From the NCBI GenBank assembly GCA_948567375.1, contig OX419760.1, positions 36,270,001-36,334,000 of the forward strand: DNA of 64,000 nucleotides, given 5' to 3'. Source of the stretch: Lunularia cruciata. Its lineage: Eukaryota > Streptophyta > Marchantiopsida > Lunulariales > Lunulariaceae. A program made the position numbers and the translations under genes. Below the pieces are notes generated by a model. That model did no database searches, was not told the origin of the DNA, and saw nothing but the letters and a program-made list of their open reading frames with translations. This document shows positions 23,217 through 34,808 of the stretch, in pieces. Within the stretch, counting starts at the first letter, position 1. Each line of letters starts with the position of its first letter.

Positions 23217-23329
23217 CTACAAATTCCTGGGCTCGAATCCCAGCAGCCACATTTTCTCCCTTGTACGGCTTGATGGGGTCTCCCCATCCACTTTTTTTCT
23301 ACGCGGCCGCCTTCTTTTCCTACAAATTC
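23217..23329 (+). mobile_element. SINE-like insertion: tRNA T-arm fused to the non-LTR 3' tail, with 10-bp target-site duplication
   Basis: Between CTACAAATTC at 23217-23226 and 23320-23329 lie 93 bp. The first 24 bp form a tRNA-like T-arm: stem CTGGG (23227-23231), 7-base loop CTCGAAT, stem CCCAG (23239-23243). A 3' acceptor-like CAGCCAC follows. The B-box-like GGCTCGAATCC differs from the polymerase III consensus by one base. From about 23257 the sequence is the non-LTR tail (CTCCCTTGTACGGCTTGATG ... TCTACGCGGCCGCC). This is the expected form of a 5'-truncated SINE whose tail is borrowed from a LINE. Confidence 0.75.
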
Positions 23330-25190
23330 TATGTGGTGTATACATATCATGAATCGCAATAGGTTAGGAGCTCCAGTGGTGTTTCTGACCGTCTGTGCTT
23401 ATGGAGCGACAAAATATGGAAGGTTGCGTGAAGGTTTTGAGATTGACAAGCGGGAGCCATGCATGCGCACTGCGTTGTGGAGAAAAGCGTTCGTGTTCAG
23501 GTGGAGAGGAATGGATTGGCGGATTGAGGAGCTGAAGATCATGATCCTGGCGCTTTGAGTTCTAATTTGCCTAATTTATTCTTCTACTTATCTTCTGCAA
23601 TCCAATCTAAATCTAATCTTCACTAAAGAGAGTAGCACTCACAGGGGAAACAACACCAACACCAACAAATAGTCAGAGACACGTTCATAATTCTGTCCGT
23701 CGGTGGAAGTCAAAAGCTTTTAGTTGCTCTCGACCCAACTGCAGAAACGACGAAGTAGTAGGACACACGACAAGAGTGGATTTGATCCCTTAGCCTACTT
23801 CACCTTTAGTTACCATCCGTAGCGCTGATGCCGTTGTCGATCGCATCTGACAATTTTATTTGGTTCCATCGTAAAAGGACCTTTCTTAAACGAGCCCAAC
23901 ATGTTCTAATCTGCTGCTAATCATTCCTAATTAAACTCTCACGCACATCATAACAAGTGCTAAGGTGTCCCCGAAAAGGTTCCGTTTCTCTCTCTCTCTT
24001 CCCTCCCAATTATGCGTGCAGTGGGCCACGTACGTCATACGGAATGTACATTAAGCCTCCACTTCCTCCAGTTCTGATGCTGCTGCCGCTGCATTCAATA
24101 CGCTGAGCCTTCCGTACTTACTCACTCTGAATTCCATTCGCTTACGGTCCTCCTCTGCACGAGCGAGATGCACCGTAACCGTATTTCTTTCTTCTGCTGT
24201 TTTTGTTTGGCTCGCATCTGTTGCAGCTCCACACAGTATTATGCTGAAATTCTCCCATTCCACCATCACTTTCTCGTTTCTTCAGAACATCCTCTGGTAT
24301 TTCGAATTTCTTGCCTGCTAGAGTATGTTCATAATTTCTCAACAAGCCTGGAGGAGTTCCTGCGAGTTGTTCCATTTCGTTTGACTAAGATATTCCATAA
24401 ATATTTTCAGAAGAATATTTCCGTCACTAGTACTCTTCTTACATTTTAATATTGCAGGCATGGATATCTTCTCTTCTACGTATGAAGGGTATACTCGTAT
24501 TTATACATCTCATCCATTTGAAACCAGACGTCATGCGGATCTCCCTGGGTGCTTACTGATAAAACGGATTACAAACTTAATTTAACACTTGTCAATTTCT
24601 CTAAGGAACGATATGGTGATGATTACCATATATTGTGGGAAGTGTCATAGAAACTGCAAATAACACCGAGAACATTAGTATACAGTCATTCCCTGTTGAG
24701 TTGGCACGACGTTCTGAAAGAAAGATTTGCTCAAAAGAAAATCTTCTATACGAAATTACAGATAATGAATTTTGGCGTCTGAATCAGTTTGATTCTATAA
24801 TTAATAACTCGAAACAGTTCATAGCAGAACGTGGGTGACGTTTCTTAAACTTGTGGCGTGAGATGAAGTCGACTTCAGCTACAAGCTGGCAACATTGCTC
24901 ACACAACTTGAAATTTTTAGCTGGAGGATCCATCTCGAACACTACACACTCCTGGAAGAAGTCATCAATTATGAGGTTATTGTTTTTACGGTTGCTTTGT
25001 TTTGGAAGCAAGACCTTCGATTGGTAGCATGTGAGGAAGATATGCGTACTGCCGCAGTGGTAGTACTCAAATCTGAAGTAACCGGAGCTCTTTGTTCAGT
25101 TGATTAGAAGGCCAGTTCAAATCTAGGTTTTGTCCGATATTTTCCCGGGGAAAAAGCAGTACAGTCCTAATTGGCTCCTTCGCAGTGAGA
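23330..25190. other. No recognisable gene
   Basis: Mixed composition. A minus-strand open frame ending at 24051 has an acidic, alanine-rich helical C-terminus (VLNAAAAASELEEVEA) and could be part of an exon, but no family is recognised and no splice context is convincing. A CT run lies at about 23987-23999. Confidence 0.35.
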
Positions 25191-28100
25191 TATTAGGAGG
25201 CCAATTTTGAGAAATACCGTTTGAGATCAACGCCGGAATGTTTCTGGTTTCCAAGTTCCAATTTCTCCAGGTTTTCGAAATGGGAATACCGATGGCGGCT
25301 AGTACGGCTATGTACGAAATCTCTCAGCAGTTGTAGGCCATCAAGTTCATGAAAACTTGGTATAGTATTCACCCTCGAAATTCTCTCTTTCAGCACTGCT
25401 TGTTGTGGATGCCCAAGCTGATGTAAGTTGACAGGATAGAAGAAGCATTAAGGGATTCGCAATTTCCAACGTCATAAGCACTCCTCTCCGCTAATCATCG
25501 ATGATGAATTACTAATAAACCGTGTACTAAGCTGATGAACCGTGCATGTTCACAAGAGGAGGTGAGAAGACATGATAGAAGAATCGTGAAGTTGCTTGGC
25601 GATTTCCCAACTGCTCGAAGCACAATCTAGCTAATCATCGATAAACAATGATTATTGTGAAGGTCTAGAAGCTGATGCGAGTTGACGTGTTAGAATAACT
25701 GATGAACCTTATAGGCTTGCAAGCTGATGCGAGTTTGGCATGATAGAATAAGCGTGAATTGGATTTGCGGATAAACTTCACAAAGCAGTTTAGGCTAATC
25801 ATGGATGAGGCGCTGCTTTGCGCTTATGCCTAAAGAATTTGGTGTGGACTCTACATGTGATGCCATTGAATTCAATTGCCTCAATCACGATCCAAATGAA
25901 ATTCCGCACCAGTTAAGAAAGCGAAATATAGCAAGTCGTTCATTCCATACTTCGCACCATCGGTTGAGCGCAAAGCTGCGATTGAACTTATTAACAGCAC
26001 AATTATGTCGTTGAGAGGTATAGCAGATTTAGGCGGTCATGGAGTACTAAACTAGTAGTCCTTTGACGCAAGAAGTTTACCAAGTGTAGAAGAGCTAAAA
26101 TTGTTGAGAGGATTAGGTCATGAAGTTAACAATTTAGTGGTAATCGGCCATGATCATGTTTTCATGATCAATGCGGTGGCCAACTCACAACTTGATGGAA
26201 AGTACTGATCGACATTTGTTGTCTAAGCTAACCACTCTTATTGACTATCGTGATGACAAAATGTAGACATGATGGAAGGACCAAATTTGTGAGCTAGAGC
26301 AATCTAACAAAGCCATCAAGGGGTTATCTACATTAACTTCAGGCTAAACATGGACAAAGAATCATTGATGCTTGACTAAGCTTGGAAGATGATAACCACC
26401 ATACATGATAAATGAACAAATTCTTGTTCGTGCTGAAGATTTGCGAATTGGCAACGTCATAACGGACTAATCTAATATAAGTTAAGGCTACGCATGGTTG
26501 ATGCATCACTGTCAGTGGTAATTATGCATGCTTAGAAGCTGAAAAGAAACTAGGCATGATAGGGAGCTCCAGACGTGGTAATTATTATGGTGAAGATGAT
26601 AACCAAGTTCACGCCGTCATAGAGAAGTACTCCAGATCTCCGACGCAAGTTAATTCAAACTGCTAAGCATGGAAACATGTGTCTGTGGAGAATTGTGCGT
26701 GCGTGAAAGCTGATTAATTAATGGAGATCGCAACAAGAGCATAGAAAATTCAGGTTAACTTAGAAGGATTTATTATCATAAATGTTTGTGTTTCTGTGAT
26801 TGGAATTAGCCGAAATCACAAACTCACCATGGCAGAATTTGTTGAAGACTGTATGCTAAATCATGTTAGGATGGAATATAGCAATTAATCGCTCTAATAT
26901 TTATGCATTTGTAGCTATGTATCTTATCTTATATATATTCCAAACCACGAACACGAAAACAAGGACTGGAGGCTCGTAATATTCACATATCTGCTCGCAT
27001 GAAATTTATTTATGATGGCAAGTTTTGTGCATGCCTAAGCTGGATCAAAATTGGACTCGATAGAAGGGAATCATCCACTTATACATCTCATGTAGATGAT
27101 CAGCAAAATCCCCAAATGGATTGGCTCTATTGTAGTTGTTAGGCTAAATGTAGCATATCAACAAATCACATCTAAGATTGTGCAGATAAGATAATGAGAA
27201 ACTGGAGGCGATAGAAGGATAAATTTTAATATGTTTGCAAATCTTATGGTTTCATGATAATTAGCAATGTTTAGAAGATAGAATGCTGATGTTTGCATGT
27301 TCAGGAACCTCATAAAAGCATGGTTCATGATGTACTGATAATTTGTCCATCTTGAGACCTTTAATCGATGAGGAAGCTCATAACATTCCACATGACAGAA
27401 GGACGAATTCCTCTCTAGTGGAGAAGATTAGCAACGTCACAAAAGACTAGCCTAGTAGTAGTTAGACTAAATATCGACTCTGAGCTACTGATCATTGCAA
27501 ATGCTTAGGAGAACCATCACTGGTAATTGCATACTTGGAAATCGGATGATAATGATAACAAGGGATGATGTAGGAAAATTCTGTCTCTTAAAGAAACAAG
27601 CTAAATTCACAACGTCAGAGGGACCCATGTAATACTAATTCTAGCATGGATGCAGCACCAATCATGATCGTCGTGCATGCACAGAAGCTGAGAGAAGTGG
27701 ACTCGATACGTTGAGGTGATTCCAATGTATGTGACGATGAGGAACATTAGATTAGAACTTTCGTAACTGCATGTATGACTAGTACGAGCTCGATCATGGT
27801 TGGAGCACTGATCGTTGTGCGTGCTGCCAAAGCCTTACCGTTGCCAAGTCAATTCACGATTTCATTCATAGTCAATGATTTCACTCGTTGCTGTAAACAT
27901 TGATTTCTTTGGTGGTTTATATATATGTTCCCATGTAGCAAAACCAAAGTTAACTAAGCAAATTTAACGGATTGACGTGCCTGCTTTCTCATATTTCTGT
28001 CATTTAGAAAGTGTCAAGACCACATAATTCGTTCCTGTACCCATATGGTCATTCTTCTCAAATAGATAGGGGTAAAATATGTATTACGTACTTCAAAATG

Positions 28101-28400
28101 AGTGGAAGGATGTATTCACTCTTTTGTGAGTGAGCGGATGGTTCATATAGAAATTACATAAGCAAGAAGTGGTATTTACAACAATTTTTTGTTTATTACT
28201 CGCCCACCACGAGTGAATTGAGTCTGTAGTACGGAATATTTGTGGTACGAGTGAAATCCCAAGTTGTGATCCTCCGAAGCAGAGTAGTAAGTTCACAATG
28301 TCATGAAGAGGAAGAGCGTGGACGAGCTCTGGACGAAAAAGTGATCATTGTGCCTGCTACAAGCCGAGAACATCTGACATGATAGAGAGGTCAATTATGT
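25190..28400. repeat. Field of degenerate tandem-like repeat units (about 150-300 bp spacing)
   Basis: A recurring word order is seen: CAACGTCATAA-like, then GACTAGCCTAATA-like, then TTAGGCTAA-CATGGATG-like, then CACTGATCATTGTGCATGC-like, then AGAAGCTGA, then CATGATAGAA. Examples lie at about 25400-25560, 25640-25810, 26440-26560, 27420-27545, 27605-27690, 27785-27830 and 28280-28385. Units are heavily diverged and often incomplete. No coding frame survives between them. Confidence 0.5.
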
Positions 28401-28403
28401 GTG

Positions 28404-28468
28404 CCTATGAAGTGAGAGAAAGGGCGACCGCGTAGCAAACACGAAGGATGGAAAGACTCCTATGAAGT
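28404..28468 (-). mobile_element. 45-bp non-LTR tail insertion (minus strand) with 10-bp target-site duplication
   Basis: On the minus strand, 28414-28458 reads as TCCATCCTTCGTG, then GCTACGCGGTCGCCCTTTC: the very end of the non-LTR element. It is flanked by CCTATGAAGT at 28404-28413 and 28459-28468. The insert is among the shortest I have seen that still has a clean duplication. Confidence 0.8.
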
Positions 28469-28469
28469 A

Positions 28470-30402
28470 AGCACATTGGAGTTGATTAGAATATTCGTCA
28501 CCTCTCGATGTGTATGTGATGAATATGATTTGGGACGAGCATTTACACACTGGTGATTTAGCTGGGAGTGACTGCAGAGCTTGTCTTGCAATGGCTCCGG
28601 AAAGTTAAGTTTGCCAGATCTTGGGCTCATCCACTTCCTGGTGGTGCATGGTAGCGCAATCGTGAAGGTGACATTTGAATTGACTCGGCATTCATGTTAC
28701 TGATGGTGCCAGCGTTTTGAGAAGTGTGCTGTTTGACCTTGTTTAATGTGTACCAAATCTTGCGCGAGAAGACGTCATTCGCAGAGGTATCTTTCACCGT
28801 AGAATCGCACCGCACTACCTCCGAAAGAAATTACCACTGCCGCTGAGTACGGAGTACTGTAGTACTGTATGTAGTGGAATTTGGCACGTGCCCACACGAG
28901 GGTGTAAAACTTTCAATGGGCTAGGATGGCCGAGGAGGAGGAGCTTTTGCTGCTGCTTGGCTTCATCTGTCCCCCCTCCTCTCAGCGCTCTCCTCTAAGT
29001 TTTCTCTCCTTCTCTTTCTATCTGCTCTCGGGGCTCACAACACTTGATCATCTTCGTCCTTCCATCACCCACTCTTCGTTACTCCCGCCCATATCAGCCA
29101 GACAGCCTTAGTTCAAGTCTAGCAGTCTACTCCTACCATACTACTACCATAACGCAATCTCACTGTACAGCGTACACTGTTGTTGCTGCAGCTGCGCTAC
29201 TACTGCGGGGTCTCTCTGTCTGTCACAGCACTTTGACCGTCCTCTATTCAGGTCTCTCATTCACTGCTCTCTTCCGTTCATTCACTCGCACACTCACTCA
29301 AGCGTGTCGTGTAGTCGACTTATCGTCTTCGGTCGGCACTCTTAAGGAAAGGACTATAGTAGTAGTGTAGTTACTCATTTGCTTGCCAAGCGACCACCAC
29401 GGTTTCGGTTCCGATAACCTCCATGTTGGTGGCTGGACTTACTTCGCTTTCCTTACGACTTGTACGTGTCTTTCTTTAGCTTAGCATATCTAATGAGTAT
29501 TGCGCGGCTCATCGTCCTGCTTGTCTCCTCGTCCTCCTATTCTGGCCCAAGGTCACTCGCATACATAGAAGAACACGTCCCCTATAGAGAAAAGAATCAT
29601 TGAGACAGGCAGACTGTGAGAGTCCGAGTCTCTCATTAGCTGAGCTGAGGAGGTGACCTGAGCTGAGGAGGTGTGGTCTGAAGTAGACTTATACTAGTCT
29701 AAGATATCTCATTGAGGCAGATTCTCTTCCTCTCTTCACATCAATCAGTCAATCACTCACTCACCCGCCTCCTCCTCGCTGTCTGAGCTCAGTAGCTGCT
29801 GCTGCTCCTTCTGCTACTGACAGACCGCTCGTCCTCATCCATTCAGCTTGGTTGATCGGTAACCAAACGCTTTTTTCAATCTCCGTTTCATGGTAAACTC
29901 AAACTCCAGAGAGAACCGTGAAACGGTCGCCAGCACCATACATCCTGGCCGGGTCATCAGAAGAACAAGAAACAGCTGCAGGTGCCTAGCTAGCTGAGCT
30001 GCTCAGCGACATAGATGTAGAATCATATTCTGTGTAGAAGAACAAACTGCCTCCAGTGCATCACACACATCGAATGTCATTCAAATCCCACTCCTTCCAC
30101 GTTTCTTCAAGCTTCTTGTTGGCTCCAGAGTTAGAGAGAGAAGATCGAAAATTCCCAACTAAGTCATCAGCAATCGCTCTAGCAACGGACCCTAGAACAC
30201 CACAGATGTTCCCCGAAACAGGCAATAGTTCTCTACGGCGGTCCATGAGGAAATTGAGTAAATACCAGACACTGTATCGGCGCACATTGTTCCTGCAGCT
30301 TTAGACACAGATTCTACCAGATTCGAACAACTGACCGCGGGCTTAAACGTACATTCGTACAGCATTCTGGCCGGCTCGATGATACATTTTGCTTCCAACC
30401 GG
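28470..30402. other. Upstream region of the EPFL gene
   Basis: No certain gene. CT-rich and pyrimidine-tract-rich sequence from about 28960 to 29800 is consistent with a promoter and leader region. A 15-bp repeat TGAGCTGAGGAGGTG occurs at 29641-29655 and 29659-29673. Short frames starting near 28926 and 30056 show no motif. Transcription start and any leader intron cannot be placed. Confidence 0.35.
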
Positions 30403-31232
30403 ATGGGATGCTGCAGATTTTTATTACTTTCCAGCATGATTTTGCTCCATGCTTCATTGCATGTCGAAGCTTCAAGATCTTCTATCTCTGGTATGTATTT
30501 TCATTCTCCTCTTATTTCCTGGGCTTTGCTTGTGTCCATGTGACGCAGTAGGAAACCTAGAATAAATTCTATCTTTCAATTTGTCATTACTGTGAGTGAA
30601 ATACATTTCTCTGGTATACGGTAGTTGTACATTTGCACCAGCTCAGGTCACTAATCGATCGCGTTGGGCCTCATACAGAATCTCCACTGAGAGTAAAGTC
30701 GTCGTCGTTGCAATCTGATGGCTTCACAGACTCCAAGACTTCTAGAAAGGTAATAGATTAGAACTCACAGCTTTTTCATGTCGCATCTGTGAAAGCTTTC
30801 GCTTGATTTTGCTCCAGGACTCTCATTCGCCTCACTGTACTCGAATTCGCATGTGCTTCAATTTTTTGAAAGTTCCAAGGACGTTCACCAATCGATCGTC
30901 TCAATTTTGAGACATTGAGGTAGCTAGCTTATATGGTGTACTGGCTACATATACAGCTTCTGGAGCATCAGTCGAGACCGTGGTGGCAGCTTTCGCAGAA
31001 ACTACTGGCCAGGCAAATGGGTTCCAAGCCACCGAACTGTGATGACAAGTGCAACTACTGCAACCCATGCGAGGCTGTGGAAGTTCCTATTTCTAACAAA
31101 GAGGTTAAAAAGGTGAAAGAATTCGCGGCTGCGACGCATGAGAAAGTAACGACACTCGCTGATCCAGATGACACGAACTACATGCCCGAGAGTTGGAGAT
31201 GTGCCTGTGGAGATGAATACTACAACCCGTAG
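30403..31232 (+). CDS. EPFL: EPF/EPFL-family secreted cysteine-rich peptide (three exons)
   Basis: Proposed exons are 30403-30494, 30647-30749 and 30999-31232, all with GT-AG introns and matching phases, giving about 142 residues. Exon 1 begins MGCCRFLLLSSMILLHASL, a clear signal peptide with probable cleavage after VEA. Exon 2 codes a Ser/Lys-rich propeptide. Exon 3 holds the mature domain: GSKPPNCDDKCNYCNPCEAV, a loop of about 30 residues, then NYMPESWRCACGDEYYNP at the C-terminus. The six cysteines (C-x3-C-x2-C-x2-C ... C-x-C), the GS-PP start and the W-C-C-G-NP end are family hallmarks. EPFL peptides are apoplastic ligands for ERECTA-type receptors that steer stomatal and organ patterning. 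Closest in feel to the EPFL1/2/3 group. The exon 1 donor (GTAT|GTATTT) is chosen to keep frame; a nearer GTATGT at 30491 would not. Confidence 0.9.
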
Positions 31233-34200
31233 ACATTATCTTCATTCCACTTCTACCTATTAGTTGCACTCACAGGTCATCACCGGCTCCCTAGATTTGA
31301 ACAACGGGTTGCAAGGCTTCGTCAACGTTCTGCCGCTCTCTGCAGTAGCAGCAATGTGATCGTTACCAGCATGGTCCTACATGTTCACTATTTTCGATGA
31401 TCTTCGTGTCTATGTCGGAGCATTCGGAGCTTGATATTCGTTCATAGAGAATCGACAACAATACTTTGACAGTGGCTACATAAACATGTACACATACTAC
31501 AGACTGTCACTGATACTTATCACGCCCATAGAGAGACCAAGATTGGATCTATCGGATTTCGAAGTGCCCGAGCTTAGGTAGCGATATGAGAAAGTTTCTA
31601 CCGTTGGGGGAGATCTGCCAAAGCTCCAAATAGAGCTGTGGACTGCCAAAGATTAGACTAGAGATTGCTAGCGTTGCCTGTTCATGACCTCCCATGTACA
31701 TTGAAGTTACTACAGTACCGAGCCTGTATTTTACTGCTGCTGCCTGCTCAATAGAAACATGTAACAAGTAACAACATCTAATAAGATGAACTTGCTGCTG
31801 CTCAAGTTCTTTACGCGGAGCTCGATTCAGTCACTTTCTAGAAGTCTAACGCTTTATGCTGTGTTCAATCAAGTTACTGGATTATGACACAAGCCGTCAT
31901 GGGCAAATTGTACAATCTGCGAGTGAATAACTGAGAAAGCGGAGCGCTTGGAATGAAGTTCATAAGTTGAGGGCTCATATATCTCTCGAGCAATCCCACG
32001 TTGAAGATCAGCCTTCCTAAATTTGTTCTTGGCATATGCATGTGTAGCAGGAACTAGCTAAAAGTAATCTGCAGTGTAATTTCCAGTCTTCTGTTAAGGT
32101 AAAGTTACTTTTGTAAAATGAAGCCTGAGAGTCGAGCAGTACCCAGGAGTGATTGAACCGGTCATTCATTCATTGACGACATGAAAAGTCTTCTTCTGTT
32201 GAACGCCGTCTTGTGATAGTCAGCACTACTGTAGCTTCACAACGACTTCCCCAATTTGTTGACGGGGGCATGTAAGTTCCAGTTTTTCTCGGGATATGTC
32301 GGGCCCTCGTAATGAGAGGATCTGGTGGAGTAAATGCTATTCGTTTCGAAGGATAATGCGAATGTTGGGTGGAAGTCTTTGGAGCAGATATGAATTGTGG
32401 ACAGTAGTGATTAAAGGAAGTACAGTATTCTTCTCGGAACTCTATGCTGCTGCGGATGGACGTATGAGGACGTTGGCATGGCTCATTGAAGTAATTAAGG
32501 ACGTAGAGGATCGTAGGTTCACTACGTTGCAATCAAGGTTACTGGTGGCGACTCTCAACAGATTGTACTGTACTACAGTATCCGTTCTAGAAGTGGCTCA
32601 TAATTGTTTCTTACATTCGTCATACACATTAAGATGTGGCCCAACAGACAGTACGACGGGAGATTCCTATCAAAAGCTGAGTCGAAAAACTCAGGCGTCA
32701 GTGCCAAACCTTCACCTGCAACCTGCCAGAATTTGAAGGCACCGTGTTGCTCTACACTGGGACATGAGTACTGTAGACGTGCTGAGAACAACAAAGCATT
32801 TCTAGCCTTAATTGCTACCCTGATCTGAGAACATGGACGTTAATTACCTACATTAAGTGCGTCTCAATCAGAGAACATTGCTGCTAATTACGTTTTCGAG
32901 TATGGCAGAGGTGGTTTGATTTCGGCATTGGGTTTCAAGTTGTCGTCACTTCCTCCTGGAGACGAGTTTCGCTGATGCTCAAATGGGAATTCGTTTCGTG
33001 GAAGAAGTTTCTTTCGGCATTCATCAATTGTTTCTGCTTTCAATTGATCTGAATATAAATCGCCTGCTATAACGGTCACTATGATGCAGTTATGTCCTTG
33101 GTTCCCTCTGTGCATACCTTCATGCAACTGCTTTAGTTAGAGAATGCCGTGTTCATGAAAGGAGCTTTGTCGGCAGACATGTGATTTCCTCTATAATCTC
33201 TACGACCTTGCAGCTGCCGGCGTTAGCATTTTCCAACCCCGGATAGGTTTGTTCTCGTGGATGGAGCTGTGAATTAGCGCCTCGAGACTCAAAGATGTTG
33301 CAGAATTTAGGATTTAATCCTCTCAGCACAGGCGAATGGTCAGACTTTACAAGCCATCTGGATTAGACAATTGGTAAATTTTGAGCCAGGAAATGCTTCT
33401 TCAAGCCCCGGGATATAGGCCAAATTGTCTGAATAGGTGGTTGTTAACCCAAATAGCTTTCGTATTATCTCCATCCTCGCGAAAGTTACAGGAGCGTACT
33501 ACGTGACGGTTTTTGCCATCGATGTGGTTTAAATCAAGTTTCTCTCCTGTTCTTGTGCGTGCATAGGCCTTCATGACTGTCGAGGTCTTCCATACGTATT
33601 TCATCACGCATTATACGGGGATGGATGTCGTTCAAAATTTCATCCCTCAAATATCAGTGTTGTAACTTGTCGCCCAAACGCTAGGGGTTTGAATCCAAGT
33701 TGTCGTGCTTTGTAACAGACTCCATAGCGTTCCCAGTCTACTGATGCATTTGTCAATCAACAGCCTCTGAACAGATTCTAGTGCCATCGCACTTGGGAGA
33801 TCATAGATCGAAACCAACACTCAAGTTTCAGAATTGATGTTAAGATATCTGGTAGAAGTTCCGTCTGTGCCAGTCCACGAAAGTCTCCTGTTCTCCCTTC
33901 TTCTCTTTTCTATTTTTCTTATTCTTTTTCTTTTTCACTGCGGACCTTCATGGACCGCTTCTTGAAGCATGCATGATAGTAGCTGATTTTACTGACGCGG
34001 GAATGTGACGCTCATAGCTCCTAAGAGATGTTAAGAGAAACACGGATATCAACTTTTCAGAACTAAGATATTGAAAATCGTTATCCAGACTCTTAAACAT
34101 TGAGCTGCTTACCGGAGATACTTAACCTCACGACAAACTTCGAGCAAAGGTGTCCTGATCTAGCGATAAATACGGAAAATAACGAGCGTCACACTATAAT

Positions 34201-34808
34201 CAGTTTCTCTATCATGCCGCTCCTCCCATTCACCAAACTTTGTAGTTACAGTGAGGAGTTGATTTGAGATAATTACAAAACTGATTCCTTGATTTGAACT
34301 GTTTACTGTGGAAGTCATCCATAATTCCGATACTGCATGTCCTTTATGCCCAGTGATCTAAGAAAAGTCAAAACTGAACTTCCTTGCAAGAGCTTCAAAA
34401 CATGAGCCACTAAAAGCGCATTTGCAATTCTCAACTCCAGTGCTATGTCGAATCTCAGCATACGAAGGTTTTAGTACCCACAACTGTCAGAAGATTTAGG
34501 ACTGTTTCTACATGCACCATCCTCGCAGATAAATAAGGCAAGGTCATTATTTCTCAAACCTACAGTTCGCCACTTCGTGACCAGCTTGAGCTGATCACAA
34601 GGCCCATAACTTATTTCTGGTGCTGCTGTTTGACGTTTCTTGAGCTATTTAAGCTCCACACGAAGTCCGATATGCAGGACTGCAAGACCTACATGGTCTG
34701 GTTTTCTCCTAGCCTGATTTCAAAACGTGTGACCAATTTTCTTACTTTTGGCGACAACAGTCCTTTTCAACTTTTAATATACACTGTAACTGGAATAGTG
34801 TGGACAAC
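31233..34808. other. Convergent intergenic region, no recognisable gene
   Basis: It holds the 3' flanks of the EPFL gene (from the left) and the kinase gene (from the right). Open frames such as 32296-32736 (+, 146 codons), 32888-33127 (-) and 33401-33607 (-) show no motif I recognise. A pyrimidine tract lies at about 33895-33935. Confidence 0.4.

Noticed and set aside
29641-29673. TGAGCTGAGGAGGTG direct repeat as a regulatory element
   Set aside because: Only two units in a composition-biased leader region; no independent support.
30491-30500. GTATGT at 30491 as the EPFL exon 1 donor
   Set aside because: It is the better-looking donor, but joining it to the exon 2 acceptor gives an immediate stop; the site four bases later keeps the frame.
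32296-32736. 146-codon plus-strand frame as a gene
   Set aside because: No family motif, overlapped by other frames of similar length, and no splice or codon pattern that sets it apart from chance.
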